Assembly (NCBI GenBank): GCA_003864495.1
Contig: ML133500.1
Location: 520,710 to 584,709 of the forward strand
Reading direction: 5' to 3'
DNA from: Nemopilema nomurai
Lineage: Eukaryota > Cnidaria > Scyphozoa > Rhizostomeae > Rhizostomatidae
Length of the DNA stretch: 64,000 nucleotides
The notes below the pieces were generated by a model that had not been told where the DNA came from, ran no database searches, and was given only the letters and a program-made list of their open reading frames with translations. This document shows, piece after piece, positions 11,880 through 22,434 of the stretch. The translations under genes were made by a program, and so were the position numbers. Position 1 is the stretch's first letter. Each line of letters opens with the position of its first letter.

Positions 11880-14800
11880 AAACTTCAAGACTTATCTTTA
11901 AAATTTTGATAGATGCCGATCACTTTTTAACACTGCAGACATTTCCTTGCACACTTTTATATATAATTATCAAATAAGATAATATATTTCGCTGCAAAAT
12001 TCCTTCAGAGGGATTCCACTGTCAATCCAGGCCGGAGTTGGCAAGGACACTTTTTCGATTATAACCTAAGAGTTAAGAGTTTTAGGGTGTGGAAATTCTT
12101 CAAGTGCTTTTTGTATTAAAAACAGTTGAATAACCAAAAGGGAAGATTGGTATTACAGACTTAAAGTACAAAATCCAAATAAAGTACAAATGAAAACAAA
12201 TACTTAGTCATTGTAAAGGTATATTATATATCCAAATAAGGCCTGACAGGGATAATATTTTGGCAATAGTGCAATGCTTAGTTTCCCTTTTGTAAGGACC
12301 AAAATGATTCACTTATCAATAACTTATTATCTTCCTCTTTCATTTTACATGTACCATCGACAAATGAAAAATGAGAAAAAGCTTGGGTTATGCAAGACAT
12401 CGTTTGAACCGATAGGAGTAACACCGGAGAGGTTTAACCAATGCAAATTCTTTGGGCCTTTTAAGTGCCGGCACGAAAATTTCATGTAGCTTGTAAAATC
12501 TCAAGGAGGATTTAATTTTGATCAGTACTCTCGACCAATCAAAGATTTGGAACATAGACACTTAAGAATCTGCAATAACATTGACGCCCAAAATTGCTAA
12601 AGAGGCTGAACTTTTGTCAAAAATAAATTTCTCCTTAATCTAAGTTTTCTTCCAAAGCAAATCAACTGTCATTACAATCAGGATCGCATTTGTATCATTA
12701 GATTATCATTAGATATGCATCTTAATATCAAATTTGTTGCACAGTTTGTTCTTATTCAAATTTATGATGAAGCAATACATAAGAAGACTTCGTATTATTC
12801 TTTGATATTCAGGCAAATTTACACCTTGTGGCAAGAATAATCTTAGGCTAAAATCGATAACTTCAAAGAATATTGAGGCTCGGGAAAAATTAGATGTTCT
12901 TATAAAAAAGGTGAATGCTCTGTTGTCCTTGTAAGCTGTGAACTCTCCGACCACACAAGATTTTGTCATATTTTGGTACTGAAAATGTATAGGATGCTTC
13001 ATTCAAATGTAAATATAGGGAAGCAGATATCATGTAATTTCTGATGTTGAAATAAAGTATATTGAATCATCCGGCAAGAAGGATTGCTTGCCAGCTTTTG
13101 ATCACTTTTCGATGCTTACATATTATCTTAATCTCTTTTAAGCTCTTAGAAGTTTGGGCAATACAAAGGAGAATAGAAAAGCCACCTTGAACCACAACAG
13201 TGGAGACCTTGGACTCTAGGCTTAACACTTGCGCAACTCACTTGAGGTAAAAAGCAGAATAGCATCCGAGTCTTAAAGAATTTGATTTAAATGCTGGTTC
13301 TGCCTGCTTTTGCGGTGCACGTAAAAACGAGACGAGTTGGCGACGTTTTGGCTGCGAATGATTGAAAACAATTTAAAAATGACAAGTCGAATGCATGGGA
13401 TACAGAAGTGAACTTGGCAACACATTCAGGACTTATGAACAATCGATTTGGCCGACTGGTTTTGTCCCACCTAAAAGCAAGGCTAACAAACCTGACTTTC
13501 TCAGTCAGAGCTGGACAGAAGAGAACGTGACGAACATTTGCAAAACATGAATATTGGGCATTGTTCGATTTAATGTTTGTCGCGTTTGGCGATGGCCTAA
13601 AACCGAAGAAGATAATGCGGTATTTAATGCGGTAGAAATGCAGTAGAAATGCGGTAGGCGCCGTTAATCTGCCGCAGTGCCCCAGCTAATTAAATGAAAT
13701 TTGCGATTGATATTGAATCTGATTGATCGAAGGGTGATTGGATGGGAATACGCCAGTGATCTAGCATCGATGTATGCTACGCTTGCGACGCAACCGTAAA
13801 GAGACCTGGGCAAATTTCAAAACATTTTTAACAGTTGTGGTATTATAAAAATTTCCGCAATCAATGCCCTCCCTTCAGGGCATGAGCGGCATACTGATTA
13901 TCCCTTGTAAACACATCGCTACAGAATTGTGACATTTGAAAAATCTGAAATACCGAGGCCCCTCTACTTTCGTCATCGACAATCGGCGGAAACATGCGAT
14001 GCTACTGTGCAGCGTCAGTGCATTCGAAGTGCAGCTCTGTAATCAGAATTTGCTGACCAGGGCATGAGGTAGACCCCCGAGCGCAAGCCTTTCCGAATAC
14101 ATGATGATTTGCAAGGAACAACTTTCCGAAACCATCATAAAACCATATAATATGAAATTATAAAAGTTCTCCTTACACAGTATTCCTCGCAAGGATAAAG
14201 GGGACAGTTTTGTGATTTACTCTCTCTCTCTCTGATTTAGCAGCGATGCAAAGGCGGGAACAAGGTGGCAACATCAACAACACTTTGTATGCTGCAGGTC
14301 AAACTTTTAGTGTATGCTGCAACATTTACTTAGTGTGCTGCAGTTATATTTTGTGATCATGTAAATGAATTTATGCATGTGAAGTTCATTTTGCAACCGC
14401 TTTTGCTTTTGTGTACGTGCAAAACTTAGTACATGCTGCATGTCCCTGGGCCATCGTATATTTGTACATGTTTCTATGCTCATTTTTTCAAATACGGCGT
14501 GTTTCTCAGGGATGTAACAAGAATCATGCTAAAACATGGATATAACAAGTAGATAGTCAGTTTCGAGAAATAAAGTCATAAATTGATGGTAAAGAAAATT
14601 GCCAACTAATGATCTTAACGATTTTAACGAAGTTAGTTTGTTTGCGTGTCCTTCTGCTGGCCTTCTTAATGGTGTCGTGCATGGTAAATTTTAGGTAGCT
14701 CAAGCCCCGTTCACACTGCTCCGTTTTCATACAACGGAGCAAAACTTATCCGTTTTGGCCTTGCGTTTACATTGCTCCGCTGCATATGAGCTGTGGTTGG

Positions 14801-15450
14801 CTTGCTTTCATCACAGGAAATGGTGATTAACTAATACCATGTTTCTTACTCACTTTCAGGCTGCAATTCTTTCATTGCAACGCGACAAACTTCGCAACCG
14901 CAATCGAAAATTTTACACACACTCTACTGACGAATAAGAAAATAGCCGATCAAACATGTCTTTTGGAACTCTCTTGTAATCCTTTAAAATGCTCTAAATA
15001 GCACAGCTAAGTATCAACAATTGCAAATTTTCAGCAATTTTTATTTATTATAATTAATTGTTGGAATTAGAAATCTTGAAATTTTTCCAGATCTCGCACC
15101 GGTGACAGGCATATCATATCAAAAGATAAAACAGCGCCTAAAGTGTTGTTTGCGATAAAAATTGACAAGGAAACACATCAAAGGCTTTAGGATGATCATA
15201 ATATTAAACAGTTTGAGTTCATCGAGAACACGAAAAACGGTACGGGCCATCACTGAACATTTAGTCATATGTCCACGGATTTTCTTTACAACAGCATGTC
15301 TGGCTGACATCCATTTATATAAACACTGAATGGTACTTGGATGTTTTCCCAAATAAATGGTACTGGCAAAGTTTACGGATACTTTCGTAAGGGAAGTGTA
15401 TCAGTGAAATGGAGGCGTAAAATTATGAAGTGGGCGGTCGTTGCTTGTGC
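11880..15450. other. Intergenic DNA without recognisable genes
   Basis: Short ORFs only, none with a recognisable domain. A CT microsatellite lies at about 14220-14233. Imperfect repeats of a TGCTGCA-containing motif occur at about 14285-14345. A GCTCCG-rich segment at about 14705-14785 holds inverted copies of CTCCGTT/AACGGAG, possibly the end of an eroded element. Confidence 0.5.
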
Positions 15451-15463
15451 TTGGTGTTGTCGG

Positions 15464-15745
15464 GACCAGAGTCCAGAAAAATTGACGGCTCCGCGACTGG
15501 GAGCCGGAGGAAGGTCTTACCGGTTAATGTTACATTTGATTAAGATTTAATAATGATTATTGCTAGCCCCCTAAACCCCGCTGCCCAGGCTTTACCCCTT
15601 CTGTGGAAATAGAATTGCACCTTAAAATACTATCCAATAAACAATGAAAGTCATTGAAAATAATTGCTTTGAAGTGACAATGAGGAAGGTTTGAATTATA
15701 AAAATGGCAGCCGGAGGAAGGTTATGACTTTTCTGGACTCTGGTC
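15464..15745. repeat. Inverted-repeat element, ~280 bp
   Basis: GACCAGAGTCCAGAAAA at 15464-15480 is matched perfectly by its reverse complement at 15729-15745. Just inside each arm is a copy of GCCGGAGGAAGGT, at about 15503 and 15709, in the same orientation. The arms may be terminal repeats of a MITE, but no clear target-site duplication could be fixed. No protein signal inside. Confidence 0.45.
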
Positions 15746-15946
15746 GGGACCATTTACCCGGACAGCAAGGGCCGTTTTAGGTTAAAACTAAGCACCTCGA
15801 TGAAAAATTATAGGTACTTAAACTTATAACACAGTAATTTTCATTCCAAACATCCGATAGGATGCAAACTGCAGCAACCTTTCTACAAAATTTTTAAGAA
15901 AGAAAGCAAGCTCCAACCATTGCTCTAACCGTAGATTTACGAAGTA

Positions 15947-16320
15947 CAGTAAGTCCCCGCATATAAGAAACGTACATATAAGAAACTGCACAGAGAATAT
16001 TTTCTCCCATATAAGAAACCAGCCAGTATCATTTTTTCCCAATTTCTTATAAGTAATGCTAAGTGGAGAAAATCATTTAACAAAATTTAAACTTTTTCTG
16101 AGAAACTAGATTTGTTCAAAGATATACAGTATTTTTTACTTATTTCATTCATACTCATCTATTAGGGTATCATTTGTTACAATGAAACATGTTCCTTGAA
16201 TTCATAAAGATGTTTTTTTCACAAGAAAGCCTTCCATAACAGAAAATTTCTTAATGAACATATAAGAAACCAGCCAGCCTGCTTTGAAAATCTGAGTTTC
16301 TTATATGCGGGGAATTACTG
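15947..16320. mobile_element. Tc/mariner-type MITE, 374 bp, TA target duplication
   Basis: The left terminus starts CAGTAAGTCCCCGCATATAA and the right terminus, reverse-complemented, starts CAGTAATTCCCCGCATATAA. The inverted repeats run about 25 bp with one mismatch. The dinucleotide TA flanks both ends (15945-15946 and 16321-16322), the target site of Tc1/mariner/pogo elements. The core motif CATATAAGAAAC recurs internally at about 15960, 15974, 16009 and 16259, so terminal sequence has been duplicated inward. No transposase frame. Confidence 0.8.
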
Positions 16321-16839
16321 TAGTTCTTGTTAAATATTGGGAGGCATGAGCCCCCCTTGCCCCCCGCTTCCTACGGGCCTGCATATTTATTTACTATGAA
16401 GGTAGAAAGTCAGCAGAAACTGTGATCCCGTTCGCCTAGAATCTTTAGGCACTCCTGCAAGTTTGCAATGTGGAGACTTCCTCTTTGCGGGAATCTCCAG
16501 CTGCAGTATAAGTAGACTATTCTATGACCGCATCATATCAAAGTTTTGATTTACAATTAAAGCGCAAATAAGTAGGCATTTCAAAATCAACATTTATGAT
16601 CAAGATTACCTGAAAAAAATATGATTGTACTTATCTAAATATAACCATGTTTTACATACCGCATGCCCAACTTCAGCGCTCACGCTACGCCACTGCAATG
16701 CGCATGTGTATAGCTGTGCTGTGCCCGCCAAAATTTATAAATCTCATAGTCTTTGGAGCCTGCCTTTCAATTGAAACAACCCTCGTTTTTGGGGGGAAAC
16801 CAAGACTGGGAAAAATGCAACAGCCTAACAGATGAGCAA

Positions 16840-17181
16840 GACATTGATAAACTTTTAACACTGTTGCCAACAGCGCTTTACGATTGTGCAAGTAACTTAT
16901 GCACCTAAACACCTAAGTTTAGCAACAGTATGCAAGTAGTCCCCTCTGGCAAGTCCATAATAACAAACAGCCAGATGTACTGCTGGGGAAACAGGTGCTT
17001 TTGTTGTACTTTCTTTTTCAAAGTCATCTTTAATTTCGCCAAGAATAAATGCAAACGTTGCCCTTGTTACTCGCACATTTTTCTTGAGCCGTGCATCACA
17101 GGAACAGCTCCAAACATTTTCCCACCAGCCCTGGGTCCTTGATTGTCTTCTGCATGTACGAAGTAGTGATGGCAATCGCAT
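16840..17181 (-). pseudogene. PIF/Harbinger transposase relic
   Basis: A minus-strand frame (16897-17181) carries the N-terminal pattern of Harbinger (HARBI1-like) transposases: WWENVWS, then RVTRATFAFILGEI, then APVSPAVHLAVCYYGLARGD and the helix around YLHTVAKLRCLG. The frame is then broken: VTCTIVKR (from the family motif STVCKIV) follows in another frame past an in-frame stop at about 16890-16905. Further downstream only stop-riddled sequence remains, and the DDE catalytic core is not identifiable. Upstream at about 17250-17290 a basic RRRKAGQK-like stretch may be residue of the 5' coding part. Confidence 0.65.
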
Positions 17182-17399
17182 GCATGTTCAGTCACCAACA
17201 ATATATTTTGAAGCAAAATCGACAGTAATGACTATCTTCTATGCAGAGAGGTCAGAAGAAGAAGTCTCAATTTTTCTGACCAGCTTTTCTTCTTCGATTC
17301 TTTACAAGCATGCTATTATTTTATATCAACCTATTATGAATGGCCAAAACCCGATATTTTGGCGCTGAAATAACACCAAACTTTTATCATTACCATGCA

Positions 17400-20300
17400 C
17401 ATTGTTACCCTATGCTATTTAAACCTCTTACTGGAATATATGTATGAGTTTTTATAAAAACTACTTTTACTTTAAATTGATCCCTACTGTAAAAAATTAA
17501 GTAAAAAATTGTTACTATTATTATTATTCATGCCCAGGAAAAGAATTGGCAGAAGATGTTCAAGGATAGAGCCTTTTTCTATCACCACTTTTTCTAGGCA
17601 AGTTAAAAGGCTGCAATAATGCTCGGTGTATTAAGCATTTCCATAGCACGAATGATTGAAAAATTTTCAAAGACGCTTTGTCCAAGTTAGGCATAATGTA
17701 AGAAAGAATAAATATATTAGGTACAAAAGTTACAATTTGCGTCAAAATCTTCTATCTTGCAGGTGCCATTGGAGCGCTGATTATTCTGCACTGATATCGT
17801 CGTGAAATTATCGTCTAGAAATTGTTTAGTCGTTTCCATCAGCCCAGTAAAAGCGACATTACAGGGGTGTGGTTCTGAGCTGCTTCCATCTACGTTCGAG
17901 GTAAACATGAGTAGAAATGCGCAGTTAAGTCACGTTCGCAGGAAATGTCATTACTTCTAGTAGAATTTTGAAAGATCTTTCAGCAAACGACTGAGCCTTG
18001 ATAGCGGCTAAAGGTATTTTAGCAGTTTGTTATCTGAAATTCGTCCAATTATCGATGTGTGTTAAATTATACATGAAAGCGAGCACAAGTTTTGGTGCAT
18101 TTGAGGTCAATGAATATTTGTAAAATTTGAAGCAAATTATGATGCAACTAAACAATGTATTTAAAAATATTTACATTTCACTGATGGTCGATAAGTTTTA
18201 TGGGTAGGCAGGAGATGCGTATCTTCACTTTATATAAAGACTTCGGTCGAAGCATTCAACAGAAAGAGTTATTTTCTATATCTATATATCGATGTACTTT
18301 TTAAGCCTATACATGTTAAATATTTTAGTATACTTAAAGGACCATTTGTGGTAATAAGCATTAGGGATGGTACGGGAAAGGATATCATTTGCTCGTAGTT
18401 GACAATATCATATTTTGATAAAACGTAATTCATAACATGTACAGGATCTTTGAATCATAAGGAACTGGGAAATGCATCCTCATGTCAGTATCACAAAAAG
18501 GTGCTTATCAGCGAGAGAGGCCTGATTCATCGATGCTGTTGAGCCCACCAATGGCCGAAAATCAGTGAGAACTAACTCTGTGTTTACGGTCTCTTAAAAC
18601 GTGATCACGACAAAATACTCATACAGGCAACTCCAAAACACGACCAAAGCTCTACTAGAATTACTGGCCTTCAAATTGACTCGTTTCAGGGCGAAAGTTT
18701 CGACGTGAAATGTGCCTCTCTCTCCCACTCCAGTGACGCTTTTATCCGACTAGACACTATCCAGGAACAGTTAATTAGGATGCCGAAGAAAGCGTGCTGC
18801 CTACCTGGTCGGGCTCAGAGGAGCTTGGTGACATTAGTGACATTGTGTCCCGATTCCCCACGATGACGTCGATAAACAGCGATTGATTTAATCTCATTAC
18901 GCACACGGTAACTGGTTGTTCGTGAAACGGCGAAAGAAAAGAAAAGACTTTTTGTTAATAATTAATACATGCGTTATTTCTAACGAAGAAAGCTTAACTG
19001 AATGAAAACATTTTCCTTTACTCTAATTCAATTAAAATCCTAAGAAATACGATCGCTTCGACTCGTGATTTCTCTATTCTCCCTTCTTTAATCGCGTAAA
19101 TGTTGACGACTCGCCAGTATGCGAATTTCGTCACTTTTAGTCCTGACTTCTTCGTTCATCTTAATCATGAGGCTAAATGGAACAAATGGGTTCTCTATTG
19201 GTATAGGAGGACAGTTTTTCAAAAGAGATAAGTCTCAGGTAAGTCCTGTTTGATTGATTTCTTTTGATGATGTGTTCAAATCAGTGAATCATCTTTATGT
19301 TACCTTTTACTTTCACAAGGAGTCGCCGAGGCCATTACAAAATAGCATCCATGTATGGGCTTGCCTTTGCGTAAAGGATTTTTTAAAGTTACCTTCGGTT
19401 TCAAGGTGTATGAAAGCTAGACATAAAATGGAAAGGGTCGAGAGGTACAAAGTCACTGACAACCTGTAATCATAACCTGAGGTTTGCAAGAAATACAAAA
19501 TTTTCATTCTCTTACTTTCTTTGCTACACTGTACAGAAGTGGCGACAGTATACTATTTGGCAATCAATGGATGTCCGATTATCTCGTGGTATGCGACAAG
19601 AATATTCTAAGATTTGAAAACTTCGGGGATACGATGTACACTCATGTTTTTTATTTTATCACTTAATTTTATTCGCAATTATTCCCTCCATTCTTTCTTA
19701 CGATGCATGATTAATCCATCCTCTTCAACAATGCAATTGAAATCAAGACAATAATTCTGGTTCCATTGGAAGGATTGAATTTAAGAAGATAAGCGCCTTT
19801 ACAAGAAAATTGACGCCCGCTTCAAAGTCGAACTGACCATTGCTTTTGGACTTAGATAGATTAAATGCGATAATTCTTCTGATCATTGACAACAATAAAT
19901 TCCCTGTTTCCCCATAATTATTGTTACAGCTCGCAGAAGATTATGCTTGCTTTCTTAATGAGCACGATCCGCTAATCTAGAGGCGTTTCTCGGTCAGTAA
20001 ATTTCTAGGACGATCGATAGAATCTTTGACGACAATGCAAGCTCGGTATGGATAACAAAATTGTGAAGAAAAAATCTCAGTTGAATGAAAAAGGGAATTG
20101 ACATACTCTTTATGAAATAGACGTTAATAATCGTTCTACGACATAAATAGAGTCAGAGACGCGAGTAATATTTGGGAGACACAGGTCACGCAAAGTCAGG
20201 GAGAAAATAAATGGATAAGGCACTCAAAAAGATGTTTGTAGCATTGGATAAAGAAGGAGTATCAAAGGGAGACATAGCCTGGTCAATGGAACAGGAAGGT

Positions 20301-22430
20301 GGAGTTTCCTAAATTGCCAAAACACGCACAACAAACACGTACTTTTTACTGGTACGCAAAACATGTACATTTTGAAAAAAGTTGTGATAGGTTTTGATCA
20401 CACTATCATGTTAATCATCTTTTAGACTGACGTCATCGATCAGTGTATGTTCTTGTCAGAAATCTGCATTCTATTGTCGTAACCATAGTTTTCAGGTTAT
20501 ATAATAAATGTCTACCCCACCAGTTCAATGCATAACTCTGGTACCCTTGTGCGCTGTGTGCATCAGCTGTTCAGCGAAAAACCGGGCGTCTCCATCCCCG
20601 ATCTTGCTCGGCTTCGGCTGGATCCGACCCCCGTGGTCCTCCTTCGCTTGCTTTCCATCAGTGTTCTCAGAAAAATTTGCGCAAATCACAAATGTTGCAA
20701 AGAAGAAAAATTGCTCGTGGAATCTAAGCTTTAACCTTTTTAGAACCCAGAAAGCAAAGTGGACAGCTTCGCATTTATAGATTTTATTGGAAATAAATAA
20801 ACACTGATCGGTCTATATTTCTCGGTACTAGCATTATCTCCTTTTTTGAAAATGAATGGGAAAATATCTATTTTGATATGTTTTACTACAAACAGTGTTT
20901 CGAAAATATTTCAGACAGAAGCGGTGCTTTTTAAGAATTAGAACGGGAATATAACCGGCTCTTGGTCGAGTATTTTCTTTGAAGACGTTACTTTAACTAA
21001 CAGATTTTGTAAATTACGTCAAAGGAACAGCTTTTTTATCTCGCGTGTGCATATCTTCGTATGTTGCGGGAGTGGACCGGAGAAACTAGGATGTAACTAA
21101 TGCTCAAGGTTTAGGGTTGTTTTCTTGTATTCAAATTTTGTGCGGATAAAACTTATCCGGCTCAGTGAAAACGAGGCCAGACACTTGGGCTAGCCAAAGG
21201 CCAGACATTGTATCGGTTTCTCAGGACCGCGCAATTGAAACGCGGTTCTCTATATCGCCATGAAAACATCTAACGCTACCCTGGGTACCAGACTAACTAT
21301 ACATTGAAAAAGGTAAATACAAATCTTAAATATAGCTAGGCTGGTACCCAGGGTAGTCTGATGCAAGAGAAGGGTATGGTGGACAATATCAAAGCAGAAT
21401 TTCCGGCATTGAATAAGAATGGGGAATAGAAAACTGGAATTATGTGTTCAACGAAACAAATAATCAAATTGCAACTATCTATAAAATTTAAATTTCATGC
21501 TTTAGTAATGCCAGGCAGGGTTTAGCCCCAGAACACGAGGCAGCTTTTCATTACAGCGCGTTTTGAACTAACGGTTGCTAAACTATTTCTTCTATAAACG
21601 TGAGGGTCCTTTTAAATATTATACAAGTTTGAGAGAATACCATTGATTTGTGAACTTGTTTCATCTTTCTTAACAAACAGGACTTACAAGGTGCAGACAA
21701 GCCGTCGACCAAAACAGAAGTTGGAAAAATATTGTGCATGGGGAACAAGAAGAAAAGAAAGAATAAATGCAGCTACATCAAAATGCTATTGAAGCGATTC
21801 ATCCAAAGTAGTCTCTTCGCAAAAGGAGTGCAGATGGTATCTAATTATGACGTCAAACATGCGTAAATGGTAACTGAACATTGAGCCTGGGAGTGGTCAA
21901 ATCAACAACAAAAAGGGGAAAGGGCACTGGCAATGTTCATTACAGGCCGCTGGAATATACAGACTTCTTTGTCCACAATTAAGCCAAATCAAGAAAGTGT
22001 CCAAAATATCAATTATACCTTATAATAATAATGTCCAAGACAGATGCATCTGATATGAAACTGTTCTTTCTCTTTATGATTCTTGGAAATAGGTATCAGC
22101 TGAAAAAAGACTGGTCGCATCAATATTGAAGATTGGGATTACTGAACTCGAAACTTCATTTAAGATCAGATTCTCATACCTAAAGTTTCTTTATCTGAAG
22201 AGACTTAACAGTTGGGCGATTGTAATTTTAGCTGAACAGATGAAGCCTAAAATCGAAAGAAGTTTGTATCTGATGGTTTCTCTTTATTCTCATACAGGAC
22301 AAGTCGTTAGAAGGTCTCATATCAAGATATCATTTGATTTATCAGCATGCCATTTTCCAGATGTAACCTGTTGTCGTTAGAGTATTCTCTTTTCAAGATT
22401 GTCTCTATCTAAATACTGGATATACAAGAA
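17400..22430. other. Intergenic DNA without confident genes
   Basis: About 5 kb. A 63-codon minus ORF begins at 17908 (MFTSNVDGSSSEPHPCN) but has no supported continuation. At about 18790-18850 minus there is a short open stretch, MSLMSPSSSEPDQ, followed by a donor-like gtaggc, also unsupported. A TATA-like TTTATATAAAG lies at about 18229. ORFs around 20508-20780 show no known domain. TGACGTCA palindromes occur at 20428-20435 and 21848-21855. The short inverted-repeat element at 21276-21356 is listed separately. Confidence 0.45.
21276..21356. mobile_element. Short perfect inverted-repeat element, copy 1
   Basis: CTACCCTGGGTACCAG (21276-21291) is mirrored exactly by CTGGTACCCAGGGTAG (21341-21356) around a 49-bp AT-rich centre. 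A second, more diverged copy sits at 26030-26086, so this is a repeat family and not a chance hairpin. Probably a miniature element, superfamily unknown. Confidence 0.55.
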
Positions 22431-22434
22431 ATAC

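Noticed and set aside
15824..16042. Hydrophobic 72-codon minus ORF
   Set aside because: Falls largely inside the 15947-16320 MITE and is explained by its AT-rich repeats.
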